Source: Solirubrobacteraceae bacterium (GTDB lineage: Bacteria > Actinomycetota > Thermoleophilia > Solirubrobacterales > Solirubrobacteraceae). From it: 40,208 nt of DNA. Of this stretch, positions 8,970 through 16,272 are shown one piece after another; positions within the stretch are counted from its first letter, which is position 1; each line of letters starts with the position of its first letter. Position numbers and translations under genes: made by a program. A model generated the notes under the pieces. That model worked only from the letters and a program-made list of their open reading frames with translations. It was not told the origin of the DNA and searched no databases. The DNA lies in the NCBI GenBank assembly GCA_025451035.1, contig JANWLE010000027.1, positions 1 to 40,208 of the forward strand, written 5' to 3'.

Positions 8970-9950
8970 CTAGAAGATGCCGTACTCGCGCACCAGCGGG
9001 TAGAGCGAGGTCTCGAACAGCAGCGCCGATAGGCCCTGCTCGAGCTCCTTGCCCAGACGCGCAGCTTCACCGAAGGCGTCTGAGCGCTTTGAGCTCTCGC
9101 GCGTCACCCCTTCGAGCTCCTCACGGAAGGCGGCCTGGTCGAGCAGCCCGAGAAAGTCGTCGTAGGCACCGAGCGCCCTGCCTCCCGGGTCCGCGGCGTG
9201 GTGGCTGAGGAACGCCTGGGCGATCCGGTCGGTGGGCGACATGTCGAACTGCTCGCGCAGAAAGGCGGGCATCTGCGCGTGCTCGAGCCACGCGCATTCG
9301 AACACAGGCAACAGCCCGCCGGCGAACAGGACCTTGCGGGAGGTCCTCAGCTTCGCGTTGCGCAACCCCCACTTGTGCGGGCCTTCGCGCTCCTTGCCGG
9401 CGAAGTCGACGCAGATCGTGCGCCAGTAGCGGATCACATCGTTCAGCAGAAAGCGCGGCGGGCGAAAGCCCTTGACCGAATGGTCCAGATAGCGGTCGAC
9501 GAGCTGCGCGCGGACCGCTTGATGCACCTGCGCGCCGGTCGCATGGACGGACTCCAGCAAGAGCAGCATGCGCCGCGAGAGGTTGGAGTTGTTATCGCGC
9601 TCGAGCCCGATCTTCTCGATCAGCTGCTCGCTGGCGACTGGCGCGCCGAAGATCCCCTGGTCGCCGGGGGCCCGGTCGAGCACGGTCTGGACCTGCTCGA
9701 CGGACGGACGCACCTGCGCGCGCTCAGCGCCGGCGAGCAGCACCATGAAGTCGTCATCGCTGCCGCTGGTCAGCTCGGCCCGCCCCCAGGAGCCCATCAG
9801 CACTACCGAGACGTCGGCTTGGTGCTCGAGCGCTTGCAGCCTGGCGCGGCAGGCGATCAGCCCCTCGGTGGTCTGCGCGCGGGCTCTCGTCAGGTGTGGG
9901 AAAGCGCGTCCGCTGGCCTGCGCCAGCTGCTCGAGGGGAGCACCTGGCAT
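8970..9950 (-). CDS. DUF294/GlnD-type nucleotidyltransferase-like protein
   Basis: About 326 residues. The N-terminal domain carries a polymerase-beta-type nucleotidyltransferase motif, VVLMGSWGRAELTSGSDDDF (about residues 49-68). This has the G-S loop and the D-x-D metal pair seen in GlnD uridylyltransferases and DUF294 proteins. The C-terminal part is all-helical and resembles the helical bundle that follows this domain in that family (FLLNDVIRYWRTICVDFAGK). There are no HD or ACT domains, so it is not full GlnD. I chose the ATG at 9950 because it clears the upstream stop at 9964; an ATG at 10004 would overlap the upstream gene by 41 bp. Substrate is unknown. Confidence 0.75.
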   Translation of the reverse strand: MPGAPLEQLAQASGRAFPHLTRARAQTTEGLIACRARLQALEHQADVSVVLMGSWGRAELTSGSDDDFMVLLAGAERAQVRPSVEQVQTVLDRAPGDQGIFGAPVASEQLIEKIGLERDNNSNLSRRMLLLLESVHATGAQVHQAVRAQLVDRYLDHSVKGFRPPRFLLNDVIRYWRTICVDFAGKEREGPHKWGLRNAKLRTSRKVLFAGGLLPVFECAWLEHAQMPAFLREQFDMSPTDRIAQAFLSHHAADPGGRALGAYDDFLGLLDQAAFREELEGVTRESSKRSDAFGEAARLGKELEQGLSALLFETSLYPLVREYGIF

Positions 9951-9963
9951 CCCTGCGGCTGGC

Positions 9964-10653
9964 TCAGGTCTCCCGCGGCGGAGCCTCGAGTATCCAGGGG
10001 ACATCCAGACAGCGTTGCAGCAATGGGACGAACAGCTCCTCGTGCTCCTCGCTCAGCGCGACGTGGTGGCCGTCGTGTGAGAGCGAGCTTACGTGCACGT
10101 GACGCAACCGTGTCCTGAACGCGTCCAGCAGCTCGGTGGCCGCGAGCATCGTCTCGTCAAGCGAACAGGCGTGCGCGATGTCGAAGCAGAAGCCGGCGTG
10201 CGGCAACTGGGCGAACCAGCGCTCCAGCTCCTCGGCGCTGCGCCCGTCCCGCTTGCGGGCGTCCATGTTCTCCAGCACCAGCTTGCGCCCGAGAGCGCGC
10301 CACGGCTCGGGGTCGCGGATCGTGTCGGGGTGCATCACGATCGCCTGGACCGACACCGACAGCCGCGCGAGCCTGCCCGCCAGCTCGGCTTCCGAGATCA
10401 CCCGGCCCTTCGACGGCCCGTGCACGGAGAGGTAGCGAAACGGCAGCGCCGGCGCGCTCTGCAGGTAGCGCTCGAGTCCCGGCAGTTCGTCCTCCGCCAG
10501 CGCGGACAGCTCGACCGCGAACGGCGAGAAGGCCCTCGCGCGCTCGATCTGTCCCTCCCACTCGCCGCGCAGGTCGTCCATGTAGCCGGTGGAGACCCCC
10601 AGCGGATGGTGGGAGAGCAGCACGGGCGACTCGGCGAGCACGGGAGAGATCAT
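9964..10653 (-). CDS. Xylose-isomerase-like TIM-barrel protein
   Basis: 229-residue member of the AP-endonuclease-2/sugar-phosphate-isomerase superfamily. Likely metal ligands on successive strands are visible: Glu in AVELSAL, His in YLSVHGPSKG, His in AIVMHPD, Glu in LVLENMD, Asp and His in FCFDIAHA, His in HVHVSSLSHDGHH and Glu in WILEAPP. This pattern suggests a metal-dependent isomerase or epimerase acting on a sugar or cyclitol, but no substrate can be assigned. It is short for the family (usually 250-290). TACCGT lies 11 nt before the ATG and there is no Shine-Dalgarno sequence. It probably shares a transcript with the nucleotidyltransferase 13 bp downstream. Confidence 0.75.
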   Translation of the reverse strand: MISPVLAESPVLLSHHPLGVSTGYMDDLRGEWEGQIERARAFSPFAVELSALAEDELPGLERYLQSAPALPFRYLSVHGPSKGRVISEAELAGRLARLSVSVQAIVMHPDTIRDPEPWRALGRKLVLENMDARKRDGRSAEELERWFAQLPHAGFCFDIAHACSLDETMLAATELLDAFRTRLRHVHVSSLSHDGHHVALSEEHEELFVPLLQRCLDVPWILEAPPRET

Positions 10654-10703
10654 GTGAGTGACCCACGGTAGCGAGCGGACAAGATGCCAACTCGCAAGCG
10701 GCG

Positions 10704-10937
10704 CTACGCGTACAGCGCCGCTTGCTCCTGCGCGGTGGGGAACGCCCAGGCGGCTTGGCGGCGACGCTCTTGGCGGAAGACGAAGCGCAGCTGCTGCGGT
10801 GGACGTAGCTGCGCCGCGTTGGGACGGAAGGTGGCACAGGGCTCATCCAGGCTGAGCGCGCACAGCATGTTGCACCGGAAAAAGCATTCCTCGCAGCTGA
10901 CCTTGCGCGCGGCAGACTTTGTTTGCTTGGATTGCAC
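10704..10937 (-). CDS. Small cysteine-cluster protein, unknown function (possibly frameshifted at its 5' end)
   Basis: 77-residue protein with five cysteines in C-x2-C-x3-C-x3-C-x7-C (VSCEECFFRCNMLCAL, then DEPCATFRPN; residues 15-34). The spacing suggests a metal or Fe-S site. The C-terminal half is Arg/Gln-rich. Codon choice is strongly G/C-ending, which supports coding on this strand. The GTG at 10937 follows AAGGGG by a few bases and comes directly after an in-frame TGA. A second frame immediately upstream, from GTG 10996 (PSPEEATVFVQTLDNKGIE), also has coding-like codon use and runs into this gene. The true protein may therefore be longer by about 20 residues through a frameshift. I do not recognise the family. 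Confidence 0.6.
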   Translation of the reverse strand: MQSKQTKSAARKVSCEECFFRCNMLCALSLDEPCATFRPNAAQLRPPQQLRFVFRQERRRQAAWAFPTAQEQAALYA

Positions 10938-11154
10938 TCAATCCCCTTGTTATCGAGCGTCTGAACGAAGACCGTGGCTTCCTCGGGGGAAGGCACAGTG
11001 CGGCATCAAAGCATCGTCGAGAGACGCGCTCAAGGGGTGCGGTCAACCGCTTCCCGCAAATCGCAAGGAAAACCTGCTTAGCCCGGAAAATGCCTCCAAA
11101 ACGTAACTTTCGTGTAACAAGCGCACGCTTTTTCGCGGACTTTGCGGGATGCCC
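10938..11154. other. 217-bp intergenic region between the small Cys protein and LhgO
   Basis: Noticeably lower in G+C than its neighbours. It lies downstream of lhgO and upstream of the small cysteine-cluster gene, both on the minus strand. It contains a GTAAC direct repeat with an 11-bp period (11103-11107 and 11114-11118), a short hairpin GCGGT-TG-ACCGC near 11036-11047, and the possible 5' coding extension described for the small gene. I found no convincing promoter. Confidence 0.4.
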
Positions 11155-12396
11155 TTAGAGCTCGAACGCCACGCGTGCGCGCTCGACGACGTGACGGGCG
11201 ATCGCCAGCGACGCGGTGGCGGCAGGCGACGGCGCGTTGCGGACATGCAGGGCACGGTCTGTCAGCGAGAACACGAAGTCCTCGACCAGCCGCCCGTCGC
11301 GGTGCACAGCCTGGGCGCGAACGCCCGCGAACGCCGGCTCGAGGTCGCTCGCACCGATCTCCGGCACAAGCTCTTTAGCGGCTCGCACGAGCGCCGGCAG
11401 CGACACCGAACGGTATAGCTCAGAGAGCCCCGTCCGCCACCAGCGCGCGAACATCCGCCACGATCCGGGCCAGCTCAGCGTGTCGAGCGCATCGCCCGCG
11501 CGCACGCGCCGCAGGCGGTATGCGTCGCGCGCTCCCACCAGCAGCGCGGTCGGGCCGAGCAGCACCTCGCCGTCGATGTGCCTGCTCAGATGCACTCCCA
11601 GGAAGGGAAGCTCGGGGTCGGGGACCGGGTAGATCAGCGAGCGCACGAGCTCCCGGCGCTCGCCGCGCAGGCGCAGGTACGCGCCGCGGAAAGGCAGGAT
11701 CCGCGGGTCCGCGGGCGCGCCGCAGGCGACGGCCAGGCGATCTGACCACGCTCCCGCGCAGAAGATCGCGTGACGGGCCTCGGTCGCGCCATGGGCGTGG
11801 CTCAGCACGAGCGAGTCGGCGCGCGGGGTGATCGCGCTCACGCCGCAGCCGCAGGCGATGCTCCCGCCGCCTTCGAGCACCTCCCACGCGAGGGAGCCCG
11901 CCAGCGCCGTGAAGTCGACGATCCCGGTGTTCGCGCAGTGCAGGCCGGCGAGCGCGCGCGCATGCGGCTCGAGCTCGGCCAGCTGGCGCTGATCGACACG
12001 TCGCAGCGGACCGGCGCCGTTTGCTCGCCCGCGGCGCTCGAGCTCCGCCAAGCGCGCTAGCTGCCTCTCGTCGCTGGCGAGGATCAGCTTGCCGGTGCGC
12101 CTATGCGGGATCTCGTTCCTCGCGCAGTACTCATACAGCTCGCGCGCCCCCCGCACGCACAGGCGAGCCTTCAGCGAACCGGGCTTGTAGTAGACGCCGG
12201 AGTGGATTACGCCGGAGTTGCGGGCACTCTGGTGGCTGGCGAGCCCGTCCTCGCGCTCCAGCACACAGACGCTTAGGCGGGGCAGGCTGAGCTGCAGCTG
12301 ACGCGCGAGCGCCAGACCGAGGATGCCGCCGCCGACCACCGCCACCTCGCAGCGCGCAGGCGCCTGGGCGGTGAGCTCGAGCTCGCGCGGGGCCAC
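11155..12396 (-). CDS. lhgO: L-2-hydroxyglutarate oxidase/dehydrogenase (LhgO family)
   Basis: FAD enzyme of the DAO fold that oxidises L-2-hydroxyglutarate to 2-oxoglutarate, feeding electrons to oxygen or the quinone pool. The 413-residue protein opens with the dinucleotide loop VAVVGGGILGLALARQL, then the family signature SARNSGVIHSGVYYKPGSLK. GKLILASDE, NTGIVDFTAL, LLGPTAL and the C-terminal GVRAQAVHRDGRLVEDFVF with HVRNAPSPAATASLAI are also characteristic. The frame is open further upstream into the divergent gene. I chose the GTG at 12396 because TACAGT lies exactly 8 nt before it and no Shine-Dalgarno sequence is present. Confidence 0.92.
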   Translation of the reverse strand: MAPRELELTAQAPARCEVAVVGGGILGLALARQLQLSLPRLSVCVLEREDGLASHQSARNSGVIHSGVYYKPGSLKARLCVRGARELYEYCARNEIPHRRTGKLILASDERQLARLAELERRGRANGAGPLRRVDQRQLAELEPHARALAGLHCANTGIVDFTALAGSLAWEVLEGGGSIACGCGVSAITPRADSLVLSHAHGATEARHAIFCAGAWSDRLAVACGAPADPRILPFRGAYLRLRGERRELVRSLIYPVPDPELPFLGVHLSRHIDGEVLLGPTALLVGARDAYRLRRVRAGDALDTLSWPGSWRMFARWWRTGLSELYRSVSLPALVRAAKELVPEIGASDLEPAFAGVRAQAVHRDGRLVEDFVFSLTDRALHVRNAPSPAATASLAIARHVVERARVAFEL

Positions 12397-12404
12397 AGCC
12401 TCGC

Positions 12405-12410
12405 ACTGTA
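12405..12410 (-). promoter_or_regulatory. -10 hexamer (TACAGT) of lhgO, leaderless layout
   Basis: TACAGT on the minus strand ends 8 nt before the GTG at 12396 in the 45-bp divergent gap. Transcription would start at or beside the GTG, which is the main argument for that start codon. Confidence 0.5.
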
Positions 12411-12441
12411 TCGGCGGCCGGCTGGCGTCATCATCCGCGTG

Positions 12442-13404
12442 ATGCGCATTTTGATCACGGGCGCCAGCGGCTTCGTCGGATCGATGCTCGCCTGGCGGCT
12501 GGCCACCGGCGAGCACGAGCTGCGCGCGATCTCACGCGAGCCCGAGCGGGTGCACAGCGCCCTGCGAACCCAGTTGCGTCGTGAGCGCATCGACGCCCTC
12601 GAGCGCCACCCACTCGAGGTCTTGCGCGCCGACGCGCTCAGCGGCGAGGGTCTCGCCCGCGCCCTCGACGGCGTCGAGCTCGCCTACTACCTGATCCACT
12701 CGATGCAAGCCTCGCTCGAGGGCTCTTTCTCTGAGCGCGAGCGGCGCGCCGCCCGCAACTTCGCCGAGGCCGCGGCAGCCGCAGGCGTGCGGCGCATCGT
12801 GTATCTCGGCGGGATCATCCCGACCGGGCTTCAGGCCTCCGCGCACCTGGCGAGCCGTCAGGAGGTCGAGCAGATCCTGCTCGAGGCCGTGCCCGACTCG
12901 CTGGCGCTGCGGGCGTCGATCGTGATCGGCGCGGGCTCGCGCTCCTTCCGGCTGCTGGTGCGCCTGATCGAGCGCATGCCGGTGCTCGTGCTGCCCTCCT
13001 GGCGGCACTTTCGCACACAGCCGATCGACGCCCGCGACGTGATCCAGATGCTGCTGGCGGCAGCGCATGCACCCGCGGACCTTCCGCGCAGCCTGGACAT
13101 CGGTGGCCCCGAGACGCTCAGCTACGAGCAGATGATCAGGCGCATCGCGACGGTGATGCTCCTCGACCGCCCGCGTGTGACGTTGCGGGCGAGCCTCACT
13201 CCGCTGATCGCGCCTGTCGCTGCCGCGCTCGCGGCCGAGGACCCGCAGCTGATCGGGGCGTTGATGGAGGGGCTCTCGGGCGACCTGCTCGCCGCCGACG
13301 AGCAGGCGCCTCGCCTGCTGAAAGTGCGCCTGCACGACTTCGACTCCGCGGTCGAGCACGCGCTCGGCGAATGGGAGTCGATCGAACCGCTCGCGGCCAG
13401 GTGA
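12442..13404 (+). CDS. NAD(P)-binding atypical SDR protein (NmrA/NDUFA9-like)
   Basis: 320-residue Rossmann protein. The N-terminal loop ILITGASGFVGSMLAWRL binds NAD(P), and the YYLIHSM motif (in ELAYYLIHSMQA) is typical of the atypical SDRs related to complex I subunit NDUFA9. RIVYLGGIIP replaces the usual SDR Tyr-x3-Lys active site, so a classical dehydrogenase reaction is unlikely. DIGGPETLSYEQMIRRIA is also a feature of this family. Physiological substrate unknown. The start is ATG 12442 (a GTG lies just before it). It is followed 26 bp later by the SRPBCC gene, with which it may form an operon. Confidence 0.85.
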   Translation: MRILITGASGFVGSMLAWRLATGEHELRAISREPERVHSALRTQLRRERIDALERHPLEVLRADALSGEGLARALDGVELAYYLIHSMQASLEGSFSERERRAARNFAEAAAAAGVRRIVYLGGIIPTGLQASAHLASRQEVEQILLEAVPDSLALRASIVIGAGSRSFRLLVRLIERMPVLVLPSWRHFRTQPIDARDVIQMLLAAAHAPADLPRSLDIGGPETLSYEQMIRRIATVMLLDRPRVTLRASLTPLIAPVAAALAAEDPQLIGALMEGLSGDLLAADEQAPRLLKVRLHDFDSAVEHALGEWESIEPLAAR

Positions 13405-13430
13405 GCGCGGCCGCTACGGTGTGAGCCGCA

Positions 13431-13877
13431 ATGAGCCTCGTCACAGCCTCGATCAGCCTCGCTGCGCCGCCCGAGGAGGTGTGGCGGATGGTCATGGACC
13501 CCAACCGCCTCGGTGACTGGGTGAGCATTCACCGCCGCCTGCTGCGTGCCGACGAGGGGCCCGCACGCGTCGGCTACAAGATGGACCAGCGCATCAGCAT
13601 GCGCGGGGTCAGCCTCGACGTGCACTGGAAGCTGATCGACTGCGTCCCGGCCGAGCGCGCCGTGTGGCAGGGCCGTGGCCCGGCGCGCTCGCGCGCCGAG
13701 ACCGTCTACGCGCTGGCGCCAGAGGACGGCGGCACGCGCTTTGACTACCGCAACGAGTTTCACCCGCCGCTCGGGCCGGTCGGTGCGCTCGCCAGTCGCG
13801 CGCTGGTGGGCGGAATGCCAGAGCGCGAGGCCAGGCGCACGCTGGAGCGCCTCTCAGCGCTGATGCAAGGCCGCTGA
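13431..13877 (+). CDS. SRPBCC/polyketide-cyclase-fold protein
   Basis: 148-residue START/SRPBCC-superfamily protein with a hydrophobic ligand pocket. The opening strand-helix pattern ASISLAAPPEEVWRMVMDPNRLGDWVSIH is characteristic, as is the closing long helix (SRALVGGMPEREARRTLERLSALM). Such small stand-alone proteins bind lipids or aromatic compounds or act as cyclases; nothing here fixes the ligand. TACGGT lies 10 nt before the ATG and there is no clear Shine-Dalgarno sequence. It follows the SDR gene on the same strand, and the two may act on the same metabolite. Confidence 0.85.
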   Translation: MSLVTASISLAAPPEEVWRMVMDPNRLGDWVSIHRRLLRADEGPARVGYKMDQRISMRGVSLDVHWKLIDCVPAERAVWQGRGPARSRAETVYALAPEDGGTRFDYRNEFHPPLGPVGALASRALVGGMPEREARRTLERLSALMQGR

Positions 13878-13882
13878 AGGCT

Positions 13883-13925
13883 GGCGGGGGCGCCGCCTGG
13901 ACCGCTACGGCCCGACGCCCCCGCC
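13883..13925. terminator. Bidirectional terminator hairpin between SRPBCC gene and mdh
   Basis: Perfect 10-bp inverted repeat, GGCGGGGGCG (13883-13892) and CGCCCCCGCC (13916-13925), in the 68-bp gap between convergent genes. There is no T tract. Position and strength make a shared terminator likely. Confidence 0.55.
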
Positions 13926-13945
13926 GCTTGGCGTTAGGCGGCGAG

Positions 13946-14926
13946 CTAGACCAAGCCCTGCTCTTGCACAGTGGCGCGCTCCTCCTGGAGCTCAGCCACC
14001 GACGCGTCGATCTTCGCGCGCGAGAACTCGTCGATCCCGAGCCCCTGGACGATCGACCACTCGCCGCCCGAGCAGGTGCAGGGGAAGCCGCAGATGAGAC
14101 CCTCCGGCACGCCGTAGGAGCCGTCGGAGACGACGCCCATCGAGACCCAGTCACTGGTCCCGGCAACCCAGTCGCGGACGTGGTCGATCGCCGCGTTCGC
14201 GGCCGAGGCGGCGCTGGAAGCGCCGCGCGCCTCGATGATCGCCGCACCGCGCTTGCCTACGTTAGGCAGGAACTCGTTCTCGATCCACGCCTGGTCATCC
14301 ACCACCTTCGCGGCCTGGGTGCCGTTCACCTCTGCGTGGAAGAGATCTGCGTACATCGTCGGCGAATGGTTGCCCCAGACGCCCATTTTGGTGACGTCAC
14401 CCACCGAGACGGCGACCTTCGTCGCCAGCTGCGCGACCGCGCGGTTGTGGTCGAGGCGCATCATCGAGGTGAAGCGCTCGCGGGGAACGTCGGGCGCGTT
14501 GTTCATCGCGATCAGGCAGTTGGTGTTCGCCGGGTTGCCGACGACCAGCACCTTCAGGTCGCCGGCGGCGTGGTCGTTGAGCGCTTTGCCCTGCGCGGTG
14601 AAGATCTTGCCGTTCTCGCTGAGCAGCTCGGAGCGCTCCATCCCCTTGGTGCGTGGCCGCGAGCCGACGAGCAGCGCGACGTTGACGCCGTCGAAGGCAT
14701 CGGCGGCGTTGTCGTGCAGGTCCAGTCCCGCGAGCAGCGGGAAGGCGCAGTCGACGATCTCCATTGCGACGCCCTCGAGCGCACCCATCGCCTGAGGGAT
14801 CTCCAGCAGCCGCAAATCGACTGGCTGGTCGTCCCCGAGCAGCTGGCCGCTCGCGATGCGGAACACGAGGCTGTAGCCGATCTGGCCGGCCGCGCCTGTG
14901 ACGGTCACTCGTATTGGATTGCTCAC
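13946..14926 (-). CDS. mdh: Malate dehydrogenase
   Basis: NAD-dependent interconversion of malate and oxaloacetate in the TCA cycle. The 326-residue protein belongs to the cytosolic-type MDH group. It has the nucleotide loop [19 protein letters not shown], the substrate loop with [33 protein letters not shown], the Asp-Arg region MMRLDHNRA, and the catalytic His in [12 protein letters not shown]. The frame is open upstream inside icd, but the GTG at 14926 overlaps the icd stop in GTGA and gives the family N-terminus [13 protein letters not shown]. Translational coupling to icd is therefore likely, making a two-gene TCA operon. Confidence 0.96.
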   Translation of the reverse strand: MSNPIRVTVTGAAGQIGYSLVFRIASGQLLGDDQPVDLRLLEIPQAMGALEGVAMEIVDCAFPLLAGLDLHDNAADAFDGVNVALLVGSRPRTKGMERSELLSENGKIFTAQGKALNDHAAGDLKVLVVGNPANTNCLIAMNNAPDVPRERFTSMMRLDHNRAVAQLATKVAVSVGDVTKMGVWGNHSPTMYADLFHAEVNGTQAAKVVDDQAWIENEFLPNVGKRGAAIIEARGASSAASAANAAIDHVRDWVAGTSDWVSMGVVSDGSYGVPEGLICGFPCTCSGGEWSIVQGLGIDEFSRAKIDASVAELQEERATVQEQGLV

Positions 14927-16140
14927 TGATTCATCTCCTGGGTGAGGTTTTCGTCGATCGAGGCGAGGAACTCCTGGGTGGTCTGCCACTCCTGGTCTGC
15001 TCCCACGAGCAGCGCCAGGTCCTTGGTCATCTTGCCGGCTTCCACTGTCTGCACGCACACCCGCTCGAGCGTGTTGGCGAAGTCGCTGACCTCGGGGGTG
15101 TCGTCTATGCGCCCCCGCGCCTGCAGTGCCCGCGTCCACGCGAAGATCGACGCGATCGGGTTGGTCGAGGTCGGCTTGCCCTCCTGATGCATGCGGTAGT
15201 GGCGGGTGACGGTGCCGTGCGCGGCCTCAGCCTCGACCGTCTTGCCGTCGGCGCTCATCAGCACGCTCGTCATCAACCCGAGCGAGCCGAAGCCCTGCGC
15301 AACCGTGTCCGACTGCACGTCGCCGTCGTAGTTCTTGCACGCCCACAGGTAGCCACCCTCCCACTTCAGCGACGCGGCCACCATGTCGTCGATCAGGCGG
15401 TGTTCGTAGGTCAGACCGGCCGCCTGGAACTCGTCCTTGAACTCGGTCTCGTACACCTCGGCGAAGATGTCCTTGAAGCGTCCGTCGTAGCGCTTGAGGA
15501 TCGTGTTCTTCGTTGACAGGTAGACGGGGTAGTCACGCTCCAGCCCATAGCGCAGCGAGGCGCGCGCGAAGTCGCGGATCGACTCGTCGAGGTTGTACAT
15601 CGCCATCGCGACGCCGCCGCTGGGGAAGTCGAACACCTCGAGCTCGGTCCTCTCGCCGCCATCCTTGGGCGTGAAGGTGAGCGTGAGCTTGCCCTCGCCG
15701 GGCACGACGAGATCGGTCGCTCGGTACTGGTCGCCGAAGGCGTGGCGGCCGATCACGATCGGCCGCTTCCAGCCGGGGACTAGCCGCGGGATGTTCGCGA
15801 TCACGATCGGCTCGCGAAAGATCACCCCGCCCAGGATGTTGCGGATCGTGCCGTTGGGCGAGCGGTACATCTCTTTGAGGCCGAACTCCTCCACACGCGC
15901 CTCATCGGGAGTGATCGTCGCACACTTCACGCCGACCCCGTGGCGCTTGATCGCCTCGGCCGCTTCGACGGTGATCTGATCGTTGGTCGCGTCGCGGCTC
16001 TGGATCGAAAGGTCGTAGTAGTCGAGCTGGACGTCCAGGTAGGGCAGGATCAGCTGCTCCTTGATGAAAGACCAGATGATCCGTGTCATCTCGTCGCCGT
16101 CGAGCTCGACGAGCGGGTTCTGCACCTTAATCTTGGCCAT
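14923..16140 (-). CDS. icd: NADP-dependent isocitrate dehydrogenase (homodimeric, eukaryote-like type)
   Basis: Oxidative decarboxylation of isocitrate to 2-oxoglutarate. The 405-residue protein is the short dimeric type found in eukaryotes and some bacteria. Diagnostic segments are [13 protein letters not shown] at the N-terminus, [14 protein letters not shown], the substrate loop [44 protein letters not shown], and the cofactor region [13 protein letters not shown] good Shine-Dalgarno sequence, AAGGA, lies 7 nt before the ATG at 16140. It is the first gene of the icd-mdh operon and divergent from the AidB-like gene across a 132-bp shared promoter region. Confidence 0.97.
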   Translation of the reverse strand: MAKIKVQNPLVELDGDEMTRIIWSFIKEQLILPYLDVQLDYYDLSIQSRDATNDQITVEAAEAIKRHGVGVKCATITPDEARVEEFGLKEMYRSPNGTIRNILGGVIFREPIVIANIPRLVPGWKRPIVIGRHAFGDQYRATDLVVPGEGKLTLTFTPKDGGERTELEVFDFPSGGVAMAMYNLDESIRDFARASLRYGLERDYPVYLSTKNTILKRYDGRFKDIFAEVYETEFKDEFQAAGLTYEHRLIDDMVAASLKWEGGYLWACKNYDGDVQSDTVAQGFGSLGLMTSVLMSADGKTVEAEAAHGTVTRHYRMHQEGKPTSTNPIASIFAWTRALQARGRIDDTPEVSDFANTLERVCVQTVEAGKMTKDLALLVGADQEWQTTQEFLASIDENLTQEMNQ

Positions 16141-16258
16141 GTGTTGGTCCTTGGTGTCTAGAGCGTTAGGCAGTAACGCGATCGCACCACCGGTGTGATG
16201 CGTCGCGGTGAATTGCCCGCCGGCGGCGATGCTATCGCGGCGGGCGATCCGGGAGAGC

Positions 16259-16264
16259 TAACCT
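16259..16264 (+). promoter_or_regulatory. -10 hexamer (TAACCT) of the AidB-like gene, leaderless layout
   Basis: TAACCT ends 8 nt before the ATG at 16273. No Shine-Dalgarno sequence lies at normal spacing. It is in the 132-bp divergent gap that must also hold the icd promoter; I see no clear -35 for either gene. Confidence 0.5.
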
Positions 16265-16272
16265 TTAGCGCG

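Noticed and set aside
10684-11106. 140-codon plus-strand frame over the small Cys protein
   Set aside because: Codon third positions and the cysteine cluster support the minus strand; the plus product has no recognisable pattern and no ribosome-binding site.
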